A stretch of 64,000 nt of DNA. Origin: an uncultured Chlorobiaceae bacterium. GTDB lineage: Bacteria; Bacteroidota; Chlorobiia; Chlorobiales; Chlorobiaceae. Shown piece after piece: positions 46,590 to 57,584 of the stretch. The notes under the pieces are model-generated. The model was not told the origin of the DNA. It was given only the letters and a program-made list of their open reading frames with translations, and did not search any database. Position 1 is the first letter of the stretch, and every line of letters starts with the position of its first letter. Location of the stretch: NCBI GenBank assembly GCA_903820085.1, contig CAIJGA010000024.1, positions 1 through 64,000 of the forward strand, given 5' to 3'. The position numbers and the translations under genes are program-made.

Positions 46590-48081
46590 CCTCCCCGGCA
46601 GGAAATGTCAGGAAAAACGTAGTACCCCGGTTTGTTTCGCTTGTTACCGTCACTTTGATATGTTGCAGATCCGCAAGTTTTTTTACGATCGACAATCCCA
46701 GACCAAACCCTCCAGTGGCTGAGTTTCTCGATTCATCGACCCGGTAGAAACGCTCAAAAATGGCTTGCAGTTTCTCTTTTGGAATGCCGATTCCCTGATC
46801 GCTGATACTGCATAAAATCGTATTGGCGACACGTTTTATGGCTATTGTTATCAAAGAACCGGTCGGTGAGTACTTGATGGCATTCGTTAGAATGTTTTCA
46901 AAAATCATGTCAAGCATTCCCATATCTGCAGCAATCCGGGCGTTTTCTTCGTCATCAACGGAGATCGAAATATCTTTTGTGCTGGCCGATGGCTGCATTC
47001 TTTCAACCACACCTGCAACATACGGAGAAAGTACTACTGTCTCGATCTGTGGACGCATCTTATTGCTCTCATATCGGGCAATCATAAGCAATTGGTCGAT
47101 GAGTCGTGCCATCCGGTTCAGCTCCTTCAGGCAGAACTGAATCCTCGTTTCGTAGTGTTCCCTCTCTCTTGGCTTTCGAACCAGTACTTCAAGGGTACCT
47201 TTGACAATGGCAAGCGGTGTTTTCAGTTCATGCGAAGCATTGGCTGTAAAGTGTTTTTCACGCTGGAATGCATCCTCCATTCTGTCGAGCAGCGCATTAA
47301 AAGTTGCTGACAAGCGATATAATTCATCATGATGATAGGGCAGAGGAATGCGTTGATCGAGATTTGAATGCGTCATCTTCTCTGCAGTAGCAATAACCTT
47401 TTCAATAGGGCGTATGCTTTTTCCGGCAATCAAACGGGTAAGAATAAACAGCGTCAGAATAATAACAGGAAATGAAAAGAAAAAAATATCCTGCAGATCG
47501 TGCAAGACGATCATGGCGTTTTTCAGGGGCACAGCAACAATAAGGTATCCTTCGGTTACGCCGTTGCTGTTGATAAGAGGTACCTGTGCCTGGCGGACCA
47601 TGACGCCCCCGAAATTGCTGTTGAAGGAGGCTGTCCCATTCTGGTTCGGATTAAAAGCCAGAACGCACCAGGAAAGACTTGATGATTTATTGACGATCTG
47701 TCCGGTTTTGTCAACCAACTGAATAAATTCAGTATCAACATTTATCTTTTTATTCTTCTTCGACTCATTGTCGTTATCATTGTCATTGTCTTGAACTGCG
47801 GCATCGATATCCTGATTCTGAAAGCTTGCAAAGCCCTTAAAATCATGAGTTGATATTTTTGCGTCGGTAAGGATTTCCGAAACTTCTTTTTTAATTTCTT
47901 CATCGAATTGCCGATAGACGATACGTTCAACAGTTAAGTAGATGACGGCAAAGACAAGAGCGATTAAAAACGCTGTCATGAAGGTATAATAGAATGCAAT
48001 TCTGTTTCGCAAACTCATGACCGACCATTCTTTAAAGAAAGAGTGGCTCATCTTGACAGAATTTTTTGCCTTCATAATCAT
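46579..48081 (-). CDS. Sensor histidine kinase
   Basis: A 500-residue membrane kinase. Two membrane segments (about 30-52, FYYTFMTAFLIALVFAVIYL, and about 200-220) bracket a periplasmic sensor domain. Then HAMP (FILTRLIAGKSIRPIEKVIA), HisKA with the phospho-His near 284 in ANASHELKTPLAIVKGTLEV, and HATPase with NILTNAIKYSPTGS, GIGIPKEKL and GGFGLGLSIVKKLADLQH. The sensor domain contains a run of Asp-Asn pairs (DNDNDNDNE). Its start overlaps the regulator stop by four bases (ATGA). Confidence 0.95.
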   Translation of the reverse strand: MIMKAKNSVKMSHSFFKEWSVMSLRNRIAFYYTFMTAFLIALVFAVIYLTVERIVYRQFDEEIKKEVSEILTDAKISTHDFKGFASFQNQDIDAAVQDNDNDNDNESKKNKKINVDTEFIQLVDKTGQIVNKSSSLSWCVLAFNPNQNGTASFNSNFGGVMVRQAQVPLINSNGVTEGYLIVAVPLKNAMIVLHDLQDIFFFSFPVIILTLFILTRLIAGKSIRPIEKVIATAEKMTHSNLDQRIPLPYHHDELYRLSATFNALLDRMEDAFQREKHFTANASHELKTPLAIVKGTLEVLVRKPREREHYETRIQFCLKELNRMARLIDQLLMIARYESNKMRPQIETVVLSPYVAGVVERMQPSASTKDISISVDDEENARIAADMGMLDMIFENILTNAIKYSPTGSLITIAIKRVANTILCSISDQGIGIPKEKLQAIFERFYRVDESRNSATGGFGLGLSIVKKLADLQHIKVTVTSETNRGTTFFLTFPAGEVIC

Positions 48082-48755
48082 GATACTCCCGGTTCACGAA
48101 CGATATATCCTACACCGCGGATGGTTTGAATGATGTTTCCGCATCCTGCAGCTTCAAGTTTCCTTCGTAAAAAGGTGATATAGACATCAATCACTGAGGT
48201 ATCGGAATCAAAATGGATATCCCAGACATGCTCGATGATCCGACTTCTGGTACATACCCGGTCTTTATTACGCACCAGGTACTCAAGCAAGGCAAACTCC
48301 TTTGGGGTAAGGGTGATTTCAGTTAAACCGCTGAATACCTGATGGGTTACCGGATTGATCGTGAGGCTCCCTGCACTCAACGCATCTTCACTCTGGTTTT
48401 TGTTTCTGAGTTGCACTCTGATCCGTGCAAGCAGTTCTTCAAACTCAAAGGGCTTTTTTACGTAATCATTGGCTCCGGCATCAAGACCGAACACTACATC
48501 TTCGAGAGTATCTTTAGCTGTCAGAAAGATTATCGGGACGGTACTGCTGGCTTTTCGAACCTGTCGGCAGACTTCAATACCGCTGAGGGCAGGAATCATC
48601 CAGTCAACGATGAGCAGGTCATACTCATTGATCAAAGCCATATCAAGCCCGGTTTTGCCATCGTAGGCTATATCGACGGCAAAGTACTCTTCTTCAAGTC
48701 CATCCTTGAGAAATCCTGCTATTCCTGGTTCGTCTTCAATAATGAGAAGTCTCAT
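48078..48755 (-). CDS. OmpR-family response regulator
   Basis: A 225-residue regulator: receiver domain (LLIIEDEPGIAGFLKDGLEE, phospho-Asp in LLIVDWMIPALSG near 51, PIIFLTAKD, VKKPFEFEEL) plus an OmpR/PhoB winged helix (LTPKEFALLEYLVRNKDRVC, SVIDVYITFLRRKLEAAG). Most like the CusR/CopR group by pattern. Forms an operon with the DUF4405 gene upstream and the kinase downstream. Confidence 0.95.
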   Translation of the reverse strand: MRLLIIEDEPGIAGFLKDGLEEEYFAVDIAYDGKTGLDMALINEYDLLIVDWMIPALSGIEVCRQVRKASSTVPIIFLTAKDTLEDVVFGLDAGANDYVKKPFEFEELLARIRVQLRNKNQSEDALSAGSLTINPVTHQVFSGLTEITLTPKEFALLEYLVRNKDRVCTRSRIIEHVWDIHFDSDTSVIDVYITFLRRKLEAAGCGNIIQTIRGVGYIVREPGVS

Positions 48756-48775
48756 GTGCTGAATTGTTTTTGGTA

Positions 48776-49324
48776 TTAATCGATATCACCATCTTTTGTT
48801 TCGGAATCTTTCGTTTGTGCTAAAACAGCCTCGAGAACTGCGTTTTCGTTTTTCCCGTTGCTGAGGGCAATTTGCTGAATAGTTAATGACTGATTCTTGA
48901 CAATAATACCGCTTTTTCCAAGTTGTTCAACAAGTCGTTTTGGCGTAGTCTTCGCAACCAGAGCGATGGTTTCCAGCGATGAGGACTCAAGGAGTTGAGA
49001 AGCAATCTTTCCAGACTTTTCTCTTCCCTCTTTTTTTTCCTCTTCTTTTTCGCCGAAGATTGGCAACACCGATGTTGCCGTAACGATGAGTGCGGCCCCA
49101 ATGATACCTATTGCAGGTTTTTTCGAGAAATATCCAATGAATTGCTTCCAGTTCGAGACCAGATGAAGCATAACTCCGGTGACAAAAAGCCAGCTTGCCC
49201 ATTTGTGCACAGGTTCTATGATACCGAGTTCAAGATCAAAAAAAATAAGGAGGCCGGTGACTCCGGAAATAATAAATGCCCCGACGGCAAGAGGGGTAGC
49301 CCATGATTTAATCGTTTGTGCCAT
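48776..49324 (-). CDS. DUF4405-type membrane protein
   Basis: A 182-residue protein with three likely membrane segments in the first 85 residues (ATPLAVGAFIISGVTGLLIF, WASWLFVTGVMLHLVSNW, AIGIIGAALIVTATSVLPIF). His residues in PVHKWAS and MLHLVSNW could hold heme, as in related cytochrome b561-like proteins. A charged linker (EKEEEKKEGREK) leads to a soluble tail (KRLVEQLGKSGIIVKNQSLT, QQIALSNGKNENAVLEAVL) resembling a small helical domain. First gene of a three-gene operon with a two-component system, so it may be linked to its signal (inference). Confidence 0.75.
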   Translation of the reverse strand: MAQTIKSWATPLAVGAFIISGVTGLLIFFDLELGIIEPVHKWASWLFVTGVMLHLVSNWKQFIGYFSKKPAIGIIGAALIVTATSVLPIFGEKEEEKKEGREKSGKIASQLLESSSLETIALVAKTTPKRLVEQLGKSGIIVKNQSLTIQQIALSNGKNENAVLEAVLAQTKDSETKDGDID

Positions 49325-49571
49325 AGTCTCTTAATTGATTTGACAGTCGTTGTCTGTTTGAGTATTTTTTTCAACAGCTCATAATGTAGCTGGCAGATTC
49401 TTAAAGAAACCTAAGACAAAGCTTAATTTTTGCTTAAAATAAAGTGTAACGAGAAAGGTCATGTGCCGAAAGTTGACAAACGGACTTTTTTAAAATAAGT
49501 TAATGGAAAACGTGCCTTGCAATTCAGGTTTCAAGGTTTGTAGCTGACGCAATCATATTCTGTTTAATTAT

Positions 49572-50450
49572 ATGAAGATGACTTTTGATCATAGTGCGCT
49601 CTGTATTCGTCAGGGTGAGCAGGTTGATCTCAGCAAACGTAACACTGTTGTTGAGCCGATTTACCGTTCAAAGAAAGAGTATAAAGAGATGCAGGCTGAT
49701 CACGTTGCGCAGTTAAGCAAATTGCAGCAGGTTCATTATGCCGATAACCGTTATGCGGTATTGCTGATTTTTCAAGCGATGGATGCTGCCGGTAAAGACG
49801 GTGTTATCCGCCATGTGATGTCTGGAGTTAATCCACAGGGGTGTCAGGTGTTCAGTTTCAAGCATCCATCGGCTCAGGAGCTGGATCATGATTTTCTCTG
49901 GAGGAGCAACCGTTGCCTGCCGCAACGGGGGCAGATCGGGATCTTTAACCGATCTTATTATGAAGAGGTGCTTATTGTTCGCGTGCATCCTGAAATACTT
50001 GTTAAGCAGGGCATTCCGGACGAGCTGATAAATGGCGGGAAAGTATGGCAACACCGTTACCAGTCGATTGTCGATATGGAAAATCATCTCTATCGAAATG
50101 GAACAAGAATTGTGAAATTTTTTCTTCACTTGTCGAAAGAAGAGCAGCGTAAACGATTTCTGGACAGGATTGACTCACCGGCAAAGAACTGGAAATTCAG
50201 TGTCGCTGATATTGAAGAGCGAAAGTACTGGAAACAATATATGCACGCCTATGAGGCTTGCCTCAGCGCAACAAGCAGCAAGCACGCGCCTTGGTACGTT
50301 GTGCCTGCCGATGACAAGCAAAATGCCCGACTGATGGTGTCAAAAATTATTTTTCATACCCTGAGTGCTCTCAATTTGGCCTATCCTGAAGCCCCACCGG
50401 AACGCCATAAAGAGTTGACGGATATCCGCAAGCGACTGATGGAAGATTAA
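49572..50450 (+). CDS. Polyphosphate kinase 2 family protein
   Basis: A 292-residue PPK2-family kinase, which transfers phosphate between polyphosphate and nucleotides. Walker [21 protein letters not shown] near 70-89, the lid region around [19 protein letters not shown] with Walker B (FNRS), and [20 protein letters not shown]. The length and the PPHA-type N-terminus place it among short PPK2 proteins that usually favour nucleotide phosphorylation from polyphosphate. Divergent from the DUF4405 operon across 247 bases that should hold both promoters. Confidence 0.93.
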   Translation: MKMTFDHSALCIRQGEQVDLSKRNTVVEPIYRSKKEYKEMQADHVAQLSKLQQVHYADNRYAVLLIFQAMDAAGKDGVIRHVMSGVNPQGCQVFSFKHPSAQELDHDFLWRSNRCLPQRGQIGIFNRSYYEEVLIVRVHPEILVKQGIPDELINGGKVWQHRYQSIVDMENHLYRNGTRIVKFFLHLSKEEQRKRFLDRIDSPAKNWKFSVADIEERKYWKQYMHAYEACLSATSSKHAPWYVVPADDKQNARLMVSKIIFHTLSALNLAYPEAPPERHKELTDIRKRLMED

Positions 50451-51202
50451 ATTCGGACAGGAATTCCTCTTTCTCGCAGGTACTCCTTTGCTTCAAGGAT
50501 TGAGTGCTGCCGGAAGTGGAAGATTGACGCCGCAAGAGCTGCGTCTGCGTGGCCTTTGGTAAATCCTTCGTAGAGGTGCTCAAGAGTTCCTGCTCCTCCG
50601 GATGCGATGACGGGAATATGTACTGATGTTGATACTTTGCAGAGAATATCATTGTCGTATCCCTCTTTGGTGCCGTCCCGATCCATGCTGGTAAGAAGAA
50701 TTTCTCCAGCGCCGAGTTCCTGTACTTTATGTGCCCACTCAAGCGCCTCGTAGCGGGTCGGAATTTTTCCTGAATGGGTATAGACCAGGTAGTCCTCACC
50801 TGTTTTCTTGATGTCTATGGCAACCACAACGGCCTGGGAACCGTATTTTTCTGCTATCCGGCTAATCAGATAGGGATCGTTCACAGCTGCGGTATTGACA
50901 GAAACCTTGTCGGCACCGTGCAGAAAAACTTCTTTGGCGCGCTCCACTGAACTGATTCCGCCACCAACCGTGAGAGGGATGAAGACCTCCCCGGATACTT
51001 TCAGTACCTCCTCAAGCGTTGTCTTTCGCGACTCAAGCGATGCTGAAATATCAAGAAAGACCAGCTCGTCTGCCAGTTCATTGTTGTAGAAGCGTGCCTG
51101 TTCAAGGATGGAACCAGCATCTCTCAACCCTTCAAAGTTTATTCCTTTTACCACCCTTCCGTCACGAACATCGAGACAGGGTATGATCCGCTTGGCTAAC
51201 AT
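50447..51202 (-). CDS. hisF: Imidazole glycerol phosphate synthase subunit HisF
   Basis: A 251-residue TIM barrel (cyclase) subunit that, with HisH, makes imidazole glycerol phosphate and AICAR in histidine synthesis. N-terminal [20 protein letters not shown] with catalytic Asp, central [20 protein letters not shown], and [15 protein letters not shown] with the second catalytic Asp. The ATG at 51202 is the family start; 17 codons upstream are open but unlike HisF. Its end overlaps the ppk2 end by three bases. Confidence 0.96.
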   Translation of the reverse strand: MLAKRIIPCLDVRDGRVVKGINFEGLRDAGSILEQARFYNNELADELVFLDISASLESRKTTLEEVLKVSGEVFIPLTVGGGISSVERAKEVFLHGADKVSVNTAAVNDPYLISRIAEKYGSQAVVVAIDIKKTGEDYLVYTHSGKIPTRYEALEWAHKVQELGAGEILLTSMDRDGTKEGYDNDILCKVSTSVHIPVIASGGAGTLEHLYEGFTKGHADAALAASIFHFRQHSILEAKEYLRERGIPVRI

Positions 51203-51249
51203 GGACTTAGAGAGCTGAATTTCATTGTTGAAAACCGTGACACAAGAAA

Positions 51250-51465
51250 TCAATAAAGTTCGAACTCTACAACAATATTTTTATCGATAATGTTGCCGGA
51301 TGCATCTTTTTCTGTTTTATTTGCTGCCTTTAGCATCTCAGGGATGCTCTGAAAGCAAAGGGTAAACTCTTTCTTGAGCGTTTGCCAGAGAGCACAAGTC
51401 TGGAAATACCGTATTGTGATACAATATTTCTGATAATTTTTTGGCCAGCAAGACCCGGGGTGATG
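51250..51465 (-). other. Open reading stretch without a normal start, possible gene fragment
   Basis: The gap 51203-51525 has no accepted gene. On the minus strand one frame is open for about 70 codons to a TGA at 51250-51252, with plausible protein-like content (CALWQTLKKEFTLCFQSIPE, KDASGNIIDKNIVVEFELY at the end). An in-frame TAG bounds it upstream, and the only ATG is late (about 51345). Family not recognised. It could be the end of a decayed gene. Confidence 0.3.
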
Positions 51466-51525
51466 CTAGGATAAAGAGTTTCCAATCTTTAGTGGGGTGC
51501 TGTAGTCATGAGATAGCTTGTGTTT

Positions 51526-52017
51526 TTATTTCTTCCTCACTGAACTATTCCCCCATAGCAAGAGAGCCAACAGAAGCAGGAAAAACTCAATACTGAATGT
51601 CCAGTCAGTAAAAGAGGGTATTTCTGATCGTTCAGCTACCAAGGAAAACGGTTTATTCACAAAAGGAGCGAACCACCAGATTTCCCCGGTAACGGTATCC
51701 AGTATCGTGTGAATAAAGCCATTTAAGGTGAATATAAATGCTGCTGCGGGGTTTTGGTTACGATGGCGGTGCAGTTGTAACCAGAAAAGCGAAATCAGCA
51801 ACAAGGTCAGCCAGAAAAGCGGGAAGTGGGCAAAGTATTTGTGATGATCGGAGAGAGTATGTTTGACCAGAAAAAAGTACAGCATATCAAAATCAGGCGC
51901 AATTGAACCAAACAATCCCCAAAACATAAATGCTTTAGAATAAACGGACTGGTGTTCAAATTCTTTAAAGAGAAGCTTTGATGTAATATACCCGGCGGAT
52001 AGATGTCCAAAAGTCAT
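51526..52017 (-). CDS. YdjM-type inner membrane protein (putative metal-dependent hydrolase)
   Basis: A 163-residue membrane protein from the ATG at 52017 (MTFGHLSAGYITSKLLF), matching the LexA-regulated YdjM/PF04307 family: FGSIAPDFDMLYFFL and LNGFIHTILDTVTGEIWWFA keep the conserved P-D-D and H-D residues. Four membrane segments are likely. The frame is open to 52080, but the family starts at the MTFGH block. Function of the family is not well known. Confidence 0.8.
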   Translation of the reverse strand: MTFGHLSAGYITSKLLFKEFEHQSVYSKAFMFWGLFGSIAPDFDMLYFFLVKHTLSDHHKYFAHFPLFWLTLLLISLFWLQLHRHRNQNPAAAFIFTLNGFIHTILDTVTGEIWWFAPFVNKPFSLVAERSEIPSFTDWTFSIEFFLLLLALLLWGNSSVRKK

Positions 52018-52198
52018 TTTTATGTGAGGAGATAAGCCTGTTTGAATAAGCGATGATGTCGTTTCGTTGAACAAATTCATACTCCCTTGAGCGCCAGGAG
52101 AGCTCCGGCATTTGCAGCCGTGAAGAGCATGAAAAGAAGGGAGAACGGGGTAGCCAGTTCTGCAGGCGCATCATGTATGATCCTGAGTTAAAGAGTAA

Positions 52199-52639
52199 TC
52201 AAGTTGCTGTATGGGTCGTTTTTGGCTGTTTTGTCATGGTAAGCATGTTAGAGTCATCTATCCTTGAGTAAGAAACCTTGTCCATGAGCCGGTGGATCAA
52301 AAAAAGTCCATACCCACCTTCAGGATAGCTGTTGATGTCTGGAGCATCTGTAATCGGATCGAATTGCGGATTATTGTCAATGATGTTTACCACCAGAGTG
52401 CCGTTGTCAGACCAGAAGCATATCGTGACCTGTTTTTTCTCTTGCGAAGGTTCCGCATATCGGACCGAGTTTGTAAATGCTTCACTCACCGAGAGTTCAT
52501 AGGCATGACAGAATTCAGCTATGTTGCCTTCAGTGCAGGCAATATCAGCAAAAATTTCAGCAACATTGCTTGCCGTAATTGCGGCAATCCGGAGATAACG
52601 AAGATCAGCCTGCAATGTTAAGGTGACTATAGGGTTCAT
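52199..52639 (-). CDS. RsbW-type serine kinase / anti-sigma factor
   Basis: A 146-residue GHKL ATPase of the anti-sigma factor kinase group. It shows the N box YELSVSEAFTNSVRYAEPSQ and the G1/G2 boxes VVNIIDNNPQFDP and EGGYGLFLIHRLMDKVSYSR. Such kinases bind a partner (often a sigma factor) and phosphorylate a STAS-domain antagonist. The antagonist and a SpoIIE-type phosphatase lie just upstream, so the three form a partner-switching module. No sigma factor gene is visible nearby. Confidence 0.9.
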   Translation of the reverse strand: MNPIVTLTLQADLRYLRIAAITASNVAEIFADIACTEGNIAEFCHAYELSVSEAFTNSVRYAEPSQEKKQVTICFWSDNGTLVVNIIDNNPQFDPITDAPDINSYPEGGYGLFLIHRLMDKVSYSRIDDSNMLTMTKQPKTTHTAT

Positions 52640-52676
52640 AAGTAAGATGATTTATCTTTTCTGTTGCATCTTTTTT

Positions 52677-53000
52677 TTATGCATCAGCCGCAGCCGACAA
52701 GTCATCATAAATATCAAACAGCGTATATGCCTGTGTGATTTCAAATACTTTTTTTACTCTTTCATTCAGTCTTGCCAGTTTGACCAGAGCATTGCTTGTC
52801 TTTTTTTTCCGGGCAATCCCTACCAGCACTCCGAGACCGCTGCTATCAATAAATTCAACATTTTCCAGATCAACGACAATAGATTGCGTATCCGGCAACC
52901 CTGCTACGTAGGATTTCAGCATCGGGGCAGAGGATGCATTGAGGATACCCTCAAGCGATAGAATTATATAGCTGTTGATGCTCTTTTCGATGATGTTCAT
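52677..53000 (-). CDS. STAS-domain anti-sigma factor antagonist
   Basis: A 107-residue single STAS domain like RsbV/SpoIIAA. The core is IVVDLENVEFIDSSGLGVLV, with the Ser-Ser pair where the kinase phosphorylates. Its unphosphorylated form would release the kinase from its target. It lies between the phosphatase and kinase genes, 37 bases before the latter. Confidence 0.92.
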   Translation of the reverse strand: MNIIEKSINSYIILSLEGILNASSAPMLKSYVAGLPDTQSIVVDLENVEFIDSSGLGVLVGIARKKKTSNALVKLARLNERVKKVFEITQAYTLFDIYDDLSAAADA

Positions 53001-53088
53001 GCAGGGTCATTTTTATGAGTTCTGTTGAATAGGGCTTTTTGTGTAATGGCAATATTCATTAAACTGATCTCTCTTCGTTGATTGTTTG

Positions 53089-54750
53089 TTAGCCAGGGAA
53101 CTCCATGACGTCGCCACTTAAGGATCCGATACGGATAACAATGCAGGTGGCATCATCATCAAAGGTACGCCTTCCGGTAGCCTCACAAAGATGCGTGCTG
53201 ATTTTTTCAATCAACGCATCAGGCTGAAGCCTGTGATGCTTAACGATTAAATTACAAAGCTGTTCTGTCCCGAACATCGTATTGTCAGGCAAGAGGCTTT
53301 CCGTAATACCGTCGGAGTACATCACCAGAATGTCGTCCTGCTTGAGCGGATAGGAAAGCGAAAGATATTCCTGCTTTTCAATCATGCCTACAGGAAGGTT
53401 TTCTCCCTTGAGCAGCGTGCAGATTCCCTTGTCGGCGTGAAAATGAATGGTCGGGGTGTGGCCGCAGTCAATCATGGAAAATTCACCATTTTCCAGATCA
53501 AGTCGCATAAATAAAAGTGTTGCGTAAATGCCGATATCGAGAAGCTCAATAATGCATTGTTCATGCAAATGAGACACAATATCCCGCAACCCGGGCAGTT
53601 TATGCTGCTGATGTTTTTTTTGCGCTACTGTTTTCAGAAAAAGCGACTTTAAGCCGGCGCCAACAAGAGCCGACAGAATGCCGTGTCCCATAACATCGCC
53701 AATAAGAATGTCGGTATGCTTGCTATCATAGAGAATAAATTCCGCAAAGTCACCGTTAAGATGACCTGAAGAGACCATAAACTGGCCCATTGATGCACCC
53801 TCAAGAGTCTTGGGTATGGTACTTTGCAAGAGTTTCTGTTCAATTTGTGTCTCAAGCTCCTGTTGCAAGTGCTCATAACGTGCCCGGCTCTTCTCTTCCT
53901 CAATTCGTGAAGAGATATCCCTTGCAATGACGACGGTATGGAGAACAGAATCAAGGATGAGGGTTCCTGTCGTCACCTCAAGCGGTATTGAACTGCCATC
54001 ATTTTTAATCCCCTTTATTCGACGAACATTACCCTCCCTGAGCGATGCAAGGTTGTTTGCCCGATCTTCGGATGCATTATAACGGGCGCAAGCATTGGTT
54101 TGAGGAATGATAATGTCCGTAAATTTTTTTAAGTGGAATTCTCGCTCAGTTATCCCAAAAATGGTTTCAGCAGCCAGATTGACATAGACAATAAATCCCT
54201 GCTCATTAAGCAGAAAAATGGGGTCAAATGCGGAATCGTTCATTGTCCGGAATTGCGTTTCACTCTGACGTAATTCCGCCGACATGATGTGAAGCGCAAC
54301 ATTGACCTTCGACAACTCCTTGTTTTTTGTTTCAAGCTGATTGAACAGCATCTCCCGTTCTGCTTTCAGCTGAAAATAATCAATAGCATCCCGTATGATT
54401 TTTTTGAAACCCTCCGGCTCGATTGGTTTTGGAATAAAGCGGAAAACTTCACCTGTATTGATGGACTCGATAATCTGGTCGATATCATGAATGCCGCTGA
54501 GAATAACGCGCACAATATCCGGATAGCGTATTTTTACCCGGTTGATGAGCTCCATGCCCGTCATCTCCGGCATCCGCAGATCGGTTAACAGAATCGTAAT
54601 GTCATGAGTTTCAAGCAACTCGAGAGCCTCTTTGCCACTTGATGCGAAGTATTTTATATAAGGTTCCTTGCGTAAAAAACGTTTTAGTGAACCAAGTGTG
54701 TCCTGCTCATCGTCAACAAAGAGGATTGCAATTTCAGAGAGCTCTTTCAT
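53089..54750 (-). CDS. Receiver-PAS-SpoIIE/PP2C phosphatase
   Basis: A 553-residue three-part regulator. Receiver (1-125): LFVDDEQDTL, phospho-Asp in ILLTDLRMPEMTG near 57, KP-EPE end. A helical linker, then PAS (about 165-285; AFDPIFLLNEQGFIVYVNLA, FGITEREFHLKKFTDIIIP). Then a SpoIIE-type PP2C phosphatase (about 320-545; DILIGDVMGHGILSALVGAG, DDILVMYSDGITESLLP, FDDDATCIVIRIG), with the metal-binding Asp residues kept. It would dephosphorylate the STAS protein encoded next and so switch the kinase's partner. Its receiver is close to that of the stand-alone protein at 28506. Confidence 0.93.
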   Translation of the reverse strand: MKELSEIAILFVDDEQDTLGSLKRFLRKEPYIKYFASSGKEALELLETHDITILLTDLRMPEMTGMELINRVKIRYPDIVRVILSGIHDIDQIIESINTGEVFRFIPKPIEPEGFKKIIRDAIDYFQLKAEREMLFNQLETKNKELSKVNVALHIMSAELRQSETQFRTMNDSAFDPIFLLNEQGFIVYVNLAAETIFGITEREFHLKKFTDIIIPQTNACARYNASEDRANNLASLREGNVRRIKGIKNDGSSIPLEVTTGTLILDSVLHTVVIARDISSRIEEEKSRARYEHLQQELETQIEQKLLQSTIPKTLEGASMGQFMVSSGHLNGDFAEFILYDSKHTDILIGDVMGHGILSALVGAGLKSLFLKTVAQKKHQQHKLPGLRDIVSHLHEQCIIELLDIGIYATLLFMRLDLENGEFSMIDCGHTPTIHFHADKGICTLLKGENLPVGMIEKQEYLSLSYPLKQDDILVMYSDGITESLLPDNTMFGTEQLCNLIVKHHRLQPDALIEKISTHLCEATGRRTFDDDATCIVIRIGSLSGDVMEFPG

Positions 54751-55014
54751 TATGTAAAGGTCATCATTATCAAGCCGTTAAGGAAGGTTCTGCTGTAAAA
54801 ACGGAAAGGTTTATTCCTGAACCCCTCGGTAGCTTTCGATAAAATTTACTCATTGAGAGAAGTGTTCCAAATGGCATGATGTATATGTAGCTTGCGGGAG
54901 TTAAAATTTTCCATATCAATGCATTAGAATTATTTTTAGCCTGAACTTTCCCTGCATTCAAAATTCCTCAATTTCCTTCGTTAATATAACCAATAATCAT
55001 CGTCTCAGTCAGTA

Positions 55015-55158
55015 ATGACTATGGAAAGGAAGGAGTTATACGATGTAGCAAAATTTTCCCGTTCTGATATTTCAACTCATGGTAAGAACCTGGGTGGGTC
55101 GTCAGTTGATGGTAAGCGTGTTATGGAAGAATGCCGTCACTCCGATGGGGTGATGTAA
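55015..55158 (+). CDS. Small open frame, unknown
   Basis: A 47-codon frame beginning MTMERKELYDVAKFSRSDIS and rich in charged residues. A second ATG at 55021 follows; no good ribosome binding site precedes either start. Unrecognised. It is the only candidate in the gap 54751-55243, and may be chance. Confidence 0.25.
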   Translation: MTMERKELYDVAKFSRSDISTHGKNLGGSSVDGKRVMEECRHSDGVM

Positions 55159-55243
55159 TCTGCTCGTGTGTGTACATGAGTTGGAAATGTGTTATATTGC
55201 CAAGCTATTATTGTTTACTGAAGATAAAAATGATGGTAAGATT

Positions 55244-55594
55244 ATGAAATTTCCTGTTTGTGAATATGCGGAATCAGAGGCGGGGTTTTACTCGCAGTGC
55301 GCATCCTGCCCGATAGACTCATCTTCTTCAGGTTGCGCTCTTGATGAGCTTGAAGACGGCACTTACCAGTTTGAGGGAATAACTCCCCATGGCGGAGTCA
55401 GGGCTCTTTTTTATTTCAGGGATAACGAGGGTAATCGAGTCAAAAAGCGGGATGCCCTGCATGTTGAAATCCATGAGCTGGATGAACGGGATCATCTTAT
55501 AACCATTCTTTACGGCATGGTTGACCCTGAAGGAATGATTTATCTGAAAAGTTCGGGCACTGAAAAAACTCATAGCCAGGAAAATCTACAGTAA
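55244..55594 (+). CDS. Hypothetical protein with N-terminal cysteines
   Basis: A 116-residue protein from the ATG at 55244 (MKFPVCEYAESEAGFYSQCA). Four Cys near residues 6, 19, 22 and 31 (C...CASCPIDSSSSGC) could bind metal. The rest is a beta-rich domain (GTYQFEGITPHGGVRALFYF, LHVEIHELDERDHLITILYG). Not recognised. The frame is open to 55166, but the ATG at 55244 removes an unlikely hydrophobic lead. It sits 19 bases before the ferredoxin-NADP reductase gene, probably in the same operon. Confidence 0.6.
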   Translation: MKFPVCEYAESEAGFYSQCASCPIDSSSSGCALDELEDGTYQFEGITPHGGVRALFYFRDNEGNRVKKRDALHVEIHELDERDHLITILYGMVDPEGMIYLKSSGTEKTHSQENLQ

Positions 55595-55610
55595 TCCAGT
55601 ACCCCCTTAG

Positions 55611-57570
<1,960 letters not shown>

Positions 57571-57584
57571 TCAGTTGTTCCGTT

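Noticed and set aside
47760-47800. Phase-variable microsatellite in the kinase gene
   Set aside because: The unit is a hexamer, so changes in copy number would not shift the frame.
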